Below are positions 42,323 to 50,702 of a stretch of 64,000 nucleotides of DNA, piece after piece. A program made the translations under genes and the position numbers. Each line of letters opens with the position of its first letter. The first letter of the stretch is position 1. Below the pieces are notes generated by a model. It searched no databases and was not told the origin of the DNA. It saw only the letters and a list, made by a program, of their open reading frames with translations. The DNA comes from Streptomyces sp. NBC_00440 (GTDB taxonomy: Bacteria; Actinomycetota; Actinomycetes; Streptomycetales; Streptomycetaceae). The stretch spans positions 4,336,001 through 4,400,000 of the forward strand of contig NZ_CP107921.1 of assembly GCF_036014215.1 (NCBI RefSeq), written 5' to 3'.

Positions 42323-43579
42323 TCAGAGCGGTACGTCCGCGTCCGTCAGGAGATAGGCGCCGTAGCCGAGCGAAAGCCCGGCCAGGATCGAGATCACCAC
42401 GATCACGGTTCCGGGCCGGGCTTTCGCCATCGACCGTGCGACCGGCAGCAGCAGCGGGAAGGCGGGCAGCAGAAAGCGCGGTCTGCACTCGAAGAACCCG
42501 CCGGCGCCCAGGACCACCAGCAGCAGCGCGCCCGTGTACACGAGCACCGGCAGGGGCGGCCTGGAGCGGTCCCGCAGGAGCCGTACGAAGAGCACCAGGG
42601 CGGCCCCCACGAGCACCACGCTGACCAGGACCGCCGGCGGCCGCGTCCCCAGCGCGATCTGCCCCAGGAGCGGCCCCCATCCGGCGCCGAAGTCGAACCG
42701 CGATCCCCAGCCGTCCTGCACGGTGAAGTACCCGCCGAGCAGATGGCCGGTGCGCGCCCCGGCCCACAGGACGTACCCGGCCCAGCCGAGCGGTGCGATC
42801 ACCGCCGCGGCGCGGACCCTCCCGCAGCCGCGCCCCCGGACCATCTCGTACAGCGCGGCAGCGCACACCGCCGCCGCGACCGCGTACCCGTTGGGCCGGG
42901 TGAGCCCCGCGCCGACAGCCAGCGCCGCGGCCCACAGCCACCGCCGGGTCAGCAGCGCGTAGAGCGACCAGGCGGCGAACGCCGTGAGCAGTGGCTCGGT
43001 GTACGCCATGGACAGCACGACGGAGTGCGGCAGCACCGCCCACAGCAGCACCAGCAGAGCCGCCACCCGGCGCCCGTACAGCCGCTCGCCCACCGCGTGG
43101 ATCCCGCAGGCAGCCACCACGGCCGAGGCCCAGGAGACCAGCAGCCCGGCGCCGCCGCCGGTGATCCGCAGCACGGCGGAGACGGCCGCCACGAGCCCGG
43201 GGTACAGCGGGAAGAAGGCCAGGTCGCTGAAGACCCGCCCGTTCGGCCCGAGGACCGTGCGGCCGTAGCCGTGCGCGGCGATCGAGCTGTACCAGCGGGA
43301 GTCCCAGGAGTCCCCGAGCAGCGCCACCGGGTCCCGCCCCTCGTACGCGGCCCAGAGCGCCAGCACCGCGACCCCGGCGAGCCGCACGGCGAGGAAGAGC
43401 GCGACGGCCGGGGCGGCCCGGCGCAGCAGAGCGGCGCCCCCGGGGAGGGGCTTCTCGGCCGGTGCGGAGAGAGCCGCGGAGACAGCTTCGGAGACGGCCG
43501 CGGTGGGAGCTGCGGGGCTGGCTTCGGTGGGCCCGGCGTCGGTGGCTTCCCCGTCGGACGCTTCCGAGTCGGCGGACAG
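42323..43579 (-). CDS. Polytopic membrane mannosyltransferase-like protein (GT39/PIG-V-like)
   Basis: This 418-residue membrane protein with about ten helices resembles polyprenyl-phosphate-dependent mannosyltransferases (GPI mannosyltransferase/GT-C type). Typical parts are WDSRWYSSIAAHGYG near the first extracytoplasmic loop (the WD acidic residue), FFPLYPGLVAAVS and GLTRPNGYAVAA. The usual start call would be GTG at 43387. The frame remains open and coding-like for 64 further codons to a CTG at 43579 that has GGAGGTG four bases upstream, while 43387 has none and would cut off the first helix. CTG initiation is therefore proposed. The added N-terminus is a disordered Ala/Glu/Pro-rich tail. 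Confidence 0.75.
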   Translation of the reverse strand: MSADSEASDGEATDAGPTEASPAAPTAAVSEAVSAALSAPAEKPLPGGAALLRRAAPAVALFLAVRLAGVAVLALWAAYEGRDPVALLGDSWDSRWYSSIAAHGYGRTVLGPNGRVFSDLAFFPLYPGLVAAVSAVLRITGGGAGLLVSWASAVVAACGIHAVGERLYGRRVAALLVLLWAVLPHSVVLSMAYTEPLLTAFAAWSLYALLTRRWLWAAALAVGAGLTRPNGYAVAAAVCAAALYEMVRGRGCGRVRAAAVIAPLGWAGYVLWAGARTGHLLGGYFTVQDGWGSRFDFGAGWGPLLGQIALGTRPPAVLVSVVLVGAALVLFVRLLRDRSRPPLPVLVYTGALLLVVLGAGGFFECRPRFLLPAFPLLLPVARSMAKARPGTVIVVISILAGLSLGYGAYLLTDADVPL

Positions 43580-43686
43580 GGGGCACCTCCGGGGTGCGCG
43601 CTGAGTCGGTCGGTCCTTCCGACTCTCCGCGCCACCGGGCGCCCGCGCGACCGGGGTCGGCCGACCGGGTCAGCCGCCCAGCCGGA

Positions 43687-44892
43687 TCAGCCGCTCAGCC
43701 GGCGCAGCCGTTCGCTCGCGTCCCGGAGCACCTCGTCCCGCTTGCAGAACGTGAAGCGCACCTGGCTGCGCCCCGCCTCCGGGTCGTCGTAGAACACCGA
43801 ACTCGGCACCGCCACCACACCGCAGCGCTCCGGCAGCGCCCGGCAGAAGGCGAGCGCGTCCTTCTCGCCGAACGGGGCGATGTCGGTGGTGATGAAGTAC
43901 GTGCCCTGCGGCTCGTACACGGTGAATCCGGCGGCGCGCAGGCCCGCGTCGAGCAGGTCGCGCTTGCGCAGCAGATCGGTCCGCAGGGTGGTGAAGTAGC
44001 TGTCCGGGAGCCGCAGGGCCTCGGCGACGGCGTACTGGAACGGCCCGGCGCTCACATAGGTCAGAAACTGCTTCGCCGTGCGGACCGCCGCGACGAGGGC
44101 CGGGGAGCCGGTGACCCAGCCGACCTTCCAGCCCGTGAACGCGTACGTCTTGCCCGCCGACGAGATGGACACCGTGCGCTCGCGCATCCCGGGCAGCGCC
44201 GCGATGGGGCTGTGCGTCCCTTCGTAGACAAGGTGCTCGTACACCTCGTCGGTGACCACGAGCAGGTCGTGTTCGATGGCGAGTGCGGCGATGGCGCCCC
44301 GCTCATCGGCGGTGAGGACCATCCCGGTGGGGTTGTGCGGCGAGTTGAGCAGCAGCAGCCGGGTGCGGGGCGTGATGGCGTCGCGCAGCGCGTCGAGGTC
44401 GGGGCGGAAGTCCGGGGCGCGGAGGGTCAGCGGTACGCGGACGGCGCCCGCCATGGCGATACAGGCGGCGTACGAGTCGTAGAACGGCTCGAACGCGATG
44501 ACCTCGTCGCCCGGCTCCAGCAGGGCGAGCATCGATGCGGCGATGGCCTCCGTGGCGCCCGCGGTGACCAGCACCTCCGTGTCGGGGTCGAAGCCGATGC
44601 CGTAGAAGCGGCGCTGGTGGTCGGCGATCGCCGAGCGGAGTTCCGGGATGCCCGGGCCCTGTGGGTACTGATTGCCCCGGCCGTCGCGCAGCGCCCGGAC
44701 CGCCGCCTCGCGGACCTCCTCCGGGCCGTCGGTGTCCGGGAAACCCTGCCCCAGGTTGATCGAGCCGGTGGCCGTGGCCAGCGCCGACATCTCCGCGAAG
44801 ATCGTCGTGCCGAGTCCGTCCAGCCTTCGGTTGAGCAGCGGCCGTCCGCCGACCTGGCCCGTGGAGCTTCGCGTAGTGGTCATGGCGGCCAT
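43687..44892 (-). CDS. PLP-dependent class I/II aminotransferase
   Basis: This 401-residue fold-type I aminotransferase is close to kynurenine aminotransferase/methionine aminotransferase (YbdL-type) enzymes. The Schiff-base Lys is in SISSAGKTYAFTGWKVGW, the PLP pocket in VTAGATEAIAASMLAL and NSPHNPTGMVLTADE, with VTDEVYEHLVYEG. It probably converts an amino acid to its oxo-acid; the substrate is not determined. The kyn genes are about 9 kb away, so a direct pathway link is not evident. The start may be at 44883 (MTTTRSS) rather than 44892. Confidence 0.9.
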   Translation of the reverse strand: MAAMTTTRSSTGQVGGRPLLNRRLDGLGTTIFAEMSALATATGSINLGQGFPDTDGPEEVREAAVRALRDGRGNQYPQGPGIPELRSAIADHQRRFYGIGFDPDTEVLVTAGATEAIAASMLALLEPGDEVIAFEPFYDSYAACIAMAGAVRVPLTLRAPDFRPDLDALRDAITPRTRLLLLNSPHNPTGMVLTADERGAIAALAIEHDLLVVTDEVYEHLVYEGTHSPIAALPGMRERTVSISSAGKTYAFTGWKVGWVTGSPALVAAVRTAKQFLTYVSAGPFQYAVAEALRLPDSYFTTLRTDLLRKRDLLDAGLRAAGFTVYEPQGTYFITTDIAPFGEKDALAFCRALPERCGVVAVPSSVFYDDPEAGRSQVRFTFCKRDEVLRDASERLRRLSG

Positions 44893-45033
44893 CCTGCGCC
44901 GAACCTCTGGACTTCCTCAACTCCTGCTTGAGGCCGCGCGTACCGGGGATTGGCCTGTCACACGAGAAGTCCGGCAGCCGGGCGGGGACCGACGGGGGAC
45001 CCCGCTCCGCCGGACGGATGAGAGGTGAGGGCC

Positions 45034-45336
45034 GTGGGCTTTTTCATCGTGGCGGTGGTGGTGATCGTGCTGGTCGCGCTGGTGTCCGCAGACCGGAAGC
45101 GCGGCGGGCGCCGTGGCGGCCGAGGCCGGTCGTCCGCCGTGGGCGGTACCGCGGGCGGTACGGCGGGCGGCAGCTGGTGGGCCGGGGACAGCGGTTCGAG
45201 CGGTCACCACTCGGGCGGGCATTCCGGTGGGCACCACTCCTGCGGCGGGGGCGGCCACTCGTCCTGCGGCGGCGGGTCGTCGTGCGGGGGCGGTTCGTCG
45301 TGCGGCGGCGGCGGTGGCGGCTGCGGCTCCAGCTGA
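45034..45336 (+). CDS. Small membrane-anchored Gly/His/Cys-rich protein
   Basis: This 100-residue protein has a single N-terminal membrane helix (GFFIVAVVVIVLVALVSAD). A basic stretch (RKRGGRRGGRGR) follows, then a Gly-rich domain with SGHHSGGHSGGHHS and repeated SCGGG units holding seven Cys and many His. The pattern suggests metal binding outside or at the membrane. GTG at 45034 has GAGGTGAG about 5 bases upstream and is preferred over the GTG at 45025. No homologous family is recognised by name. It follows, on the opposite strand, the aminotransferase. 12-bp repeats occur just past its stop. Confidence 0.6.
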   Translation: MGFFIVAVVVIVLVALVSADRKRGGRRGGRGRSSAVGGTAGGTAGGSWWAGDSGSSGHHSGGHSGGHHSCGGGGHSSCGGGSSCGGGSSCGGGGGGCGSS

Positions 45337-45346
45337 CGCCGGGTAA

Positions 45347-45406
45347 CTCCGCGGCCTGTTCCGCGGCCTATTCCGCGGCCTATTCCGCGTCCTGTTCCGC
45401 GGCAGT
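45347..45406. repeat. Five 12-bp tandem repeats downstream of the Cys/His-rich gene
   Basis: TTCCGCGGCCTA-type units repeat five times with few changes, beginning 11 bases past the stop. The rest of the 541-bp gap 45337-45877 shows two CGGGCGCCCG palindromes at 45451-45460 and 45477-45486 and nothing else I can name. Confidence 0.75.
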
Positions 45407-45877
45407 CTCCGGACGCGGGCCCTTCAACTCCGTTCTGAGGCCGGCGTCCACGGGCGCCCGTCGAGTCAATCCCCGGCGGGCGCCCGCTGTTTGAGAGCCC
45501 GCTGCGTGAATGCCCTCTGCTTGAGCTTTCTCGCTCCGCCGCTGTGCCCCCGTGCCTCCACCCGGCCGGAGCGGTCGCCCAGCCGCTCGGCGGCAGGCCG
45601 TACAGCTCGCCCCGCGACTCACCTCGCCGCTCACCCGTATCCCCCTCACCACCGGTTTGTTGAACGTATGAACAGCGGAGCCCCCGAGGGGATGGAAACC
45701 CCGTCAAGTTGGGTAAAAACACTGTGAGCGTCGCGTACTTCGTGATTCCCTCCATGTGAGAAGAAGCAGTCCTCGGACCTGAGACCTGACCGTGGCCCAT
45801 GCCGGCGTCTCTTTCCCTGACACCTGCTCCGGGGAGAACCCCGTCCATCTGCCGATTGTGTGTTGCGGAGCCCACCC

Positions 45878-46396
45878 ATGCTCACGACCCTCAGTACCGC
45901 CTACACCGACACCCGTGCCGCCGATCTGGCCTGGGCGCTGGGCCGCGAACCGCTGCCCGCGCTCGCGGTCCTCGATCTCGAACTCGGCGGCGCCAAGCTC
46001 CAGATGAGGCTCCTCGGCGCCTCCCATCAGGTGCTTCTGGAGGAGGAGGGCGGCCATTGTTCCGAGACCGTCGCCTGCATTCCGGGCAGCAGCACCCCTT
46101 TACCGCTCGGCATCGCGGAGCGCGTCGGCGACTGGGGGTACGAGTTCGCGGCCTGCGTCGAGACGCTCTCGGCCTGTTCTTTCGCTGGGCGCGCACAGGA
46201 GTTGCTCGCGCTGGTCGCCGACCATCCGAACGGCATCGCCGGTACGTTCCCCGGCTCGCCGCACGCCTTCACCGCGATGCTCGCGCAGCGGCACGAGGGC
46301 CAGGTGCACTGGCGCACCTGGCATGCGTACCCACAGGAGGGGCAACTCGTGGTGACCCGTACACGCGTTGGGGTGCGTATCCCCGTCGAAGCCTGA
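45878..46396 (+). CDS. DUF2617 family protein
   Basis: This 172-residue protein fits the actinobacterial DUF2617 family: LSTAYTDTRAADLAWALGRE, LGGAKLQMRLLGASHQVLL, CSETVACIPGSS and FPGSPHAFTAMLAQRHEG. The function is unknown. It has no signal peptide or membrane helix. ATG at 45878 is the likely start. The spermidine-synthase-like gene begins 54 bases after its stop in the same direction, and the two are commonly adjacent. Confidence 0.85.
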   Translation: MLTTLSTAYTDTRAADLAWALGREPLPALAVLDLELGGAKLQMRLLGASHQVLLEEEGGHCSETVACIPGSSTPLPLGIAERVGDWGYEFAACVETLSACSFAGRAQELLALVADHPNGIAGTFPGSPHAFTAMLAQRHEGQVHWRTWHAYPQEGQLVVTRTRVGVRIPVEA

Positions 46397-46450
46397 TCGC
46401 CCCCTCGTGGGTTACAGGTTGCGTGCGGTGCGTAACGTAGCGTTCGTCGC

Positions 46451-48004
46451 GTGATCGACCAGTCCGCGCCCCCCGAAGCCCAGGACGCGCGGCTCTCCGT
46501 ACGCCCGAGGACCGGCAGGCTGCTGGTGCTCGCCACGGTCTTCGTCTGCGCCGCCTGCGGACTGGTGTACGAGCTCGAACTGGTGGCGCTCGCCTCGTAC
46601 TTGATCGGGGACTCCGTCACCCAGGCGTCCGTCGTGCTGTCCGTCATGGTCTTCGCGATGGGGATCGGCTCGCTCCTCGCCAAACGGCTGCGGGTCCGCG
46701 CCGCCGTGGGCTTCGGGCTGGTCGAGGCGGCACTCGCGCTGACCGGCGGCGGTTCGGCGCTCGTGCTGTACGCGTCGTTCGCCTGGGCGGGCGGCGGCGG
46801 TTCGCGGTATGCCCTGGTCGGGTTCTCACTGGCGATCGGTGTGCTGATGGGCGCCGAGATCCCGTTGCTGATGACGCTGATCCAGCGGGTGTCGCGACAG
46901 GACGCGGGCGGCGCCGTGGCCGACCTGTTCGCGGCGGACTACGTGGGCGCGCTGGTCGGCGGTCTCGCCTTCCCGTTCCTGCTCCTGCCCCTGCTCGGCC
47001 AGCTCACCGGGGCGCTGCTCACCGGCACGGTCAACGCCGTGGCAGGCGGGGCACTGGTGCTGTGGCTCTTCAGGCACGATCTGACGAGGCGCGCCCGCGG
47101 GTGGCTGATCCTGGTGAACGTGCTGGTGCTCGCCGTGCTGGCCACGGCGACGGCGCTGGTGGGCGACTTCGAACTGGCGGCGCGGCGGGCGGTGTACGGG
47201 GCGCAGGTGCGGGTCGCCGAGCAGACCCGCGTCCAGGAGATCGTCCTGACCCGGTCCGCGCACGGCACCCTGGACCTCTTTCTGGACGGCCGGCTCCGGG
47301 TCGACGGCGCGGACGAGCGGCAGTACCACCGGGCGCTGGTCGACCCCGCGATGCGCGGCCCGCACCGGAACGTACTGATCCTGGGCGGCGGCGACGGCCT
47401 CGCGGCCCGTGAGGTGCTGCGGCACCGGGGTGTGGCGTCGGTGACGCTGGTTGAGCTGGACCCCGGCGTCGAACGGCTCGCCCGCACCGATCCCGGGCTC
47501 GCCGCGCTCAACGGGCACGCGTACCGCGATCCGCGGCTGCGGGTGATCACGGGCGACGCCTTCAACTGGCTGCGGTCGTCGAGGCCGAAGTACGACGTGG
47601 TCGTCGCGGATCTGCCCGATCCCGGCATCACCGCGAGCACCAAGCTCTACTCGGAGGAGTTCTACGGACTGGTGTCCCGGGTGCTGGCCCCAGGCGGCCG
47701 GCTGGCCGTCCACGCGGGTCCGGTCGGCACGCGTCCCGGCAGCTTCTGGACGGTCGACGCGACGGTGCGGGCGGCCGGTCTGCGGGCGCTCCCGTACCGG
47801 GCGTCGGGCCGTGGTGCGGGCTTCGCCGCGGGCCCCGACCGGGCGAAGGGCACCGGGCAGACACCCAGCGACTGGGGCTTCGTCCTGGCGGCCCGCAGGG
47901 ATCCGCGGCTGGGACCGGCTGCTGCGGGCACCTGGTCACGTGTGCCGGGCCGGCCCCCGGGTGTGCCGCCGTCGACACTGGTGCATCCGCGGTACGGGCG
48001 GTGA
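46451..48004 (+). CDS. Membrane-anchored spermidine-synthase-like protein
   Basis: This 517-residue protein has an N-terminal membrane part with about six helices ([20 protein letters not shown] onward, to residue 240). A C-terminal spermidine-synthase-like methyltransferase-fold domain follows, with [33 protein letters not shown] and [19 protein letters not shown] (DLPDP, near the catalytic Asp). Whether it makes polyamines is uncertain; membrane-fused versions form a distinct clade. The start is GTG with no clear ribosome site, so the message may be leaderless. A perfect 18-bp duplication spans its stop. Confidence 0.85.
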   Translation: MIDQSAPPEAQDARLSVRPRTGRLLVLATVFVCAACGLVYELELVALASYLIGDSVTQASVVLSVMVFAMGIGSLLAKRLRVRAAVGFGLVEAALALTGGGSALVLYASFAWAGGGGSRYALVGFSLAIGVLMGAEIPLLMTLIQRVSRQDAGGAVADLFAADYVGALVGGLAFPFLLLPLLGQLTGALLTGTVNAVAGGALVLWLFRHDLTRRARGWLILVNVLVLAVLATATALVGDFELAARRAVYGAQVRVAEQTRVQEIVLTRSAHGTLDLFLDGRLRVDGADERQYHRALVDPAMRGPHRNVLILGGGDGLAAREVLRHRGVASVTLVELDPGVERLARTDPGLAALNGHAYRDPRLRVITGDAFNWLRSSRPKYDVVVADLPDPGITASTKLYSEEFYGLVSRVLAPGGRLAVHAGPVGTRPGSFWTVDATVRAAGLRALPYRASGRGAGFAAGPDRAKGTGQTPSDWGFVLAARRDPRLGPAAAGTWSRVPGRPPGVPPSTLVHPRYGR

Positions 48005-48023
48005 ACGCGGTACGGGCGGTGAA
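47988..48023 (+). repeat. 18-bp perfect tandem duplication spanning a stop codon
   Basis: CGCGGTACGGGCGGTGAA occurs at 47988-48005 and 48006-48023. The stop codon of the spermidine-synthase-like gene lies within the first copy. Confidence 0.85.
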
Positions 48024-48123
48024 CGGGGTGGCGGCGGTGCCGGGCGCACCGGCCGGGGCCGGTCTGTACCGGCGGGGACCGAAAGGCAGACGAGTCGGCC
48101 GTGGCTGAGTAGGCTCGACTTCC

Positions 48124-49089
48124 ATGGAGCATGAGGTGTTCGTTCCGGTTCCGGCAGAGTCCGTCCGACGGGTCCTGGCGGACCCCGCCCGTGTGGCCCG
48201 CTGCGTACCGGGGCTCCAACAGGACGCCGACCGTACGGACAGTGGTGACAGCCGGGAGGGCGCGCTCGCGGGCCGGCTCAAGGTCCGGATCGACGGGCAC
48301 ACGATCACCTACCGCGGCACCGTGCGCATCGCCGAGCGCGACGGTGACTACGAGGTCGACGGCGAGGGCACGGAAGCCCGCGGACCGGGCTCGGTGAAGC
48401 TCTCACTGAGGCTGAGCCTGGCTGGTGCTGGTGCTGGTGCTGGTGCTGGTGCTGGTGCGGATGCGGATGCCGATGAGGGTGCGGATGCGGCCGGCGGTGC
48501 GGATTCGGGTGGCCGTACGGGTACGACCCTGAGGTGCACGGGAACGGTTCAGGCGACCGATGGCCGGCTGGCGCACCTTGCCCCCGACGCGGTGCTGACG
48601 GCCGCACGCCGCCTGCTGGACCGGTTCGGGGACCGCGTACGCGCCGAGGCCGAGGCTCAGGCTCAGTCCGGGGCGCAGGACGGGCCGCAGGGCGCGGACC
48701 AGGGACCGGATGCGGACGTGGACGCGGACGCGGTGCCGGATACGGCCCCCGCGCCTGACGAGCGGCCGTCCGCGACCGGCGATTCCGGGGACGAGGCCGG
48801 GGCATCGGTGTTCGACGCGGAGGTGCCGCCGCCGTCGCTGGACCCGGTGTCCGAAGCGGGCTTCACCCCGGCGGGCGACCCGCCCGTGGAGGCCGCACAC
48901 GCCCGTCGCACGATGATCGGCCGCAGCGCGGAGGAGGTCGACCACGCCCCGCCGCGCGGTCGCTACGCCCCGGTACCGGCCCCGTCGTCGAGCACGGCGG
49001 GAGCGACCCTGCGCTGGGCGGCCCCCGCGGCGGCACTGGCGCTGGCATCGGCGGTCGTAGTGGGCCGGGCACTGCGGCGCCGACGCTGA
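48124..49089 (+). CDS. SRPBCC/CoxG-like protein with C-terminal membrane helix
   Basis: This 321-residue protein begins with an SRPBCC (START-like) domain of the carbon-monoxide-dehydrogenase subunit G type (EHEVFVPVPAESVRRVLADP, ARCVPGLQQDA). A low-complexity acidic linker follows. It contains an Ala-Gly/Asp-Ala repeat at residues about 99-116, encoded by GCTGGT hexanucleotide units. The C-terminus has one membrane helix (AAPAAALALASAVVVGRALR) and a basic tail. The ligand is unknown. Repeat length is likely polymorphic. Confidence 0.75.
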   Translation: MEHEVFVPVPAESVRRVLADPARVARCVPGLQQDADRTDSGDSREGALAGRLKVRIDGHTITYRGTVRIAERDGDYEVDGEGTEARGPGSVKLSLRLSLAGAGAGAGAGAGADADADEGADAAGGADSGGRTGTTLRCTGTVQATDGRLAHLAPDAVLTAARRLLDRFGDRVRAEAEAQAQSGAQDGPQGADQGPDADVDADAVPDTAPAPDERPSATGDSGDEAGASVFDAEVPPPSLDPVSEAGFTPAGDPPVEAAHARRTMIGRSAEEVDHAPPRGRYAPVPAPSSSTAGATLRWAAPAAALALASAVVVGRALRRRR

Positions 49090-49120
49090 ACCGGGCGGCC
49101 GGGGTCGTTAGGGTCGGGGT

Positions 49121-49924
49121 GTGAGTAGCGAAGAGGTCCGGCTCGCCGCCGGCGACGTCGAGTTGACCGTGAGCCCCGAGAACGGGTGCCGTATCCGCAG
49201 CCTCCGCATCGGCGGCACCGAACTGCTGCGCCAGGGGGACAAGTTCGGCTGCTTCCCGATGGTGCCCTGGTGCGGCCGTACCGGGAACGGCCGGTTCAGC
49301 AGCGGCGGCATCCCGCACCAGCTGCCGCTGAACTCCCCGCCGCACGCCATCCACGGCACCGGCCGCAACACGGCCTGGCAGCGCTCCCGCCCCGGCAGCA
49401 ACGACGGAACCGCTGTGGCCGTGTTCACCTACGAGCTGGCCGACCCCTGGCCGTACCCCGGCCGGGTCACCCAGTCCTTCGAACTGACCGAGTCCGCCCT
49501 GACCCTCACCCTCGGTGTGGAGACCTACGGCGACTCGTTCCCGGCGCAGGCGGGCTGGCACCCCTGGTTCAACCGGAACCTGGGCGCCGGTGGTGATGCG
49601 CAGGTCGACTTCCAGCCCGGCTGGCAGGAGGAGCGCGGCGACGACCACCTGCCCACGGGCAAGCGGATCGACCCTCTCCCCGGCCCCTGGGACGACTGCT
49701 TCGGGATGCCGGACGGTGTGGATGTGACGCTCACCTGGCCCGAGCAGCTGGAGCTGAAGGTCCACAGCCGCGACGAGTGGGTCGTGATCTACGACGAGCA
49801 GGCGGAAGCGGTCTGCGTCGAGCCCCAGTCCGGCCCGCCGAACGGTCTGAACACGCTGCCCCGCCTGGTGACGGCCCTCGACCCGCTGGAGATCACGACG
49901 ACCTGGAGCTGGCGCCGCCTCTGA
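49121..49924 (+). CDS. Aldose 1-epimerase family protein
   Basis: This 267-residue galactose-mutarotase-fold enzyme has GCRIRSLRIGGTELL near the start, FGCFPMVPWCGRTGNGRFSS, the catalytic-site PHAIHGTGRN with His and GWHPWFNRNLG. The family interconverts anomers of aldoses; this branch also includes glucose-6-phosphate 1-epimerase-like proteins. The start is GTG (VSSEEVRLAAG). It stands 65 bases before pyrE and may share its transcript. Confidence 0.88.
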   Translation: MSSEEVRLAAGDVELTVSPENGCRIRSLRIGGTELLRQGDKFGCFPMVPWCGRTGNGRFSSGGIPHQLPLNSPPHAIHGTGRNTAWQRSRPGSNDGTAVAVFTYELADPWPYPGRVTQSFELTESALTLTLGVETYGDSFPAQAGWHPWFNRNLGAGGDAQVDFQPGWQEERGDDHLPTGKRIDPLPGPWDDCFGMPDGVDVTLTWPEQLELKVHSRDEWVVIYDEQAEAVCVEPQSGPPNGLNTLPRLVTALDPLEITTTWSWRRL

Positions 49925-49989
49925 GCCCCGCCCGGCTGCCCCCGAGCCACCGCGAGGCACTGCCCGCCGTCGCAATTAAGCTCGGGGGC

Positions 49990-50532
49990 ATGACTGACGT
50001 ACGCGCTGATCTGCTCCAGCACATCAAGGACAAGGCCGTGGTGCACGGCAAGGTGACGCTCTCCTCGGGGATCGAAGCCGACTGGTACATCGATCTGCGC
50101 CGGATCACCCTGGACGGCGTGGCCGCGCCCCTGGTCGGTCAGGTGATGCTGGATCTGACCTCCGGGCTGGACTTCGACGCGGTCGGCGGCCTGACGCTGG
50201 GCGCCGACCCGATCGCGGACGCCATGCTGCACGCCTCGGCTGCCCGCGGAAAGACGCTGGACGCGTTCGTCGTACGCAAGGCCGCCAAGACGCACGGGAT
50301 GCAGCGCCGCATCGAGGGCCCGGACATCAAGGGCCGCCGCGTCCTCGTCGTCGAGGACACCTCCACGACGGGCGGGTCTCCGATGACCGCCGTGGCGGCG
50401 GTACGTGAGGCCGGTGGCGAGGTGGTCGCCGTCGCCACGATCGTGGACCGTGACACCGGCGCCGCCGAGGTCATCGCCGAGGCGGGGGTGCCGTACATCT
50501 TCGTGTACAACCAGGACGACCTCGGGCTGTGA
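49990..50532 (+). CDS. pyrE: Orotate phosphoribosyltransferase
   Basis: This 180-residue type I phosphoribosyltransferase of de novo pyrimidine synthesis joins orotate and PRPP to give OMP. The PRPP-binding motif VLVVEDTSTTGGSPMTAVAA (residues about 118-137) is intact, and KVTLSSGIEADWYIDLRRIT near the start matches the OMP-binding loop region. The start ATG is at 49990 (MTDVRADLLQHI). A palindromic terminator containing a parS-like core follows 10 bases after the stop. Confidence 0.95.
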   Translation: MTDVRADLLQHIKDKAVVHGKVTLSSGIEADWYIDLRRITLDGVAAPLVGQVMLDLTSGLDFDAVGGLTLGADPIADAMLHASAARGKTLDAFVVRKAAKTHGMQRRIEGPDIKGRRVLVVEDTSTTGGSPMTAVAAVREAGGEVVAVATIVDRDTGAAEVIAEAGVPYIFVYNQDDLGL

Positions 50533-50542
50533 GGCTCTGAGC

Positions 50543-50576
50543 ACGGGGTGTGGTTTCACGTGAAACCACACCCCGT
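50543..50576. terminator. Palindromic terminator downstream of pyrE, containing a parS-like core
   Basis: A 34-nt perfect palindrome starts 11 bases after the pyrE stop. Its centre, 50553-50566, is GTTTCACGTGAAAC, the 14-bp core of streptomycete parS, so one element may serve transcription termination and ParB binding. Confidence 0.75.
50553..50566. promoter_or_regulatory. parS (ParB binding site) core
   Basis: GTTTCACGTGAAAC equals the core of the bacterial parS consensus TGTTTCACGTGAAACA; only the outermost base of each side differs (G/C for T/A). ParB spreads from such sites clustered around oriC, which fits the core-genome context here. Confidence 0.8.
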
Positions 50577-50702
50577 CGTCCGGGTCAAGGCACCACGCCC
50601 GGTGGACCCGCGCCAGGAGTCTGGAAAGATGGGGGCGACGATGACGTCGCCCCCAGGTCAGGGACCAGTTACGCACACCCGCACATCCCAAGGAGCGGAC
50701 AG

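Noticed and set aside
45193..45206. GGTTCGAGC considered as a tRNA T-loop
   Set aside because: It lies inside the Gly/His-rich gene and no acceptor or anticodon stem can be formed around it.
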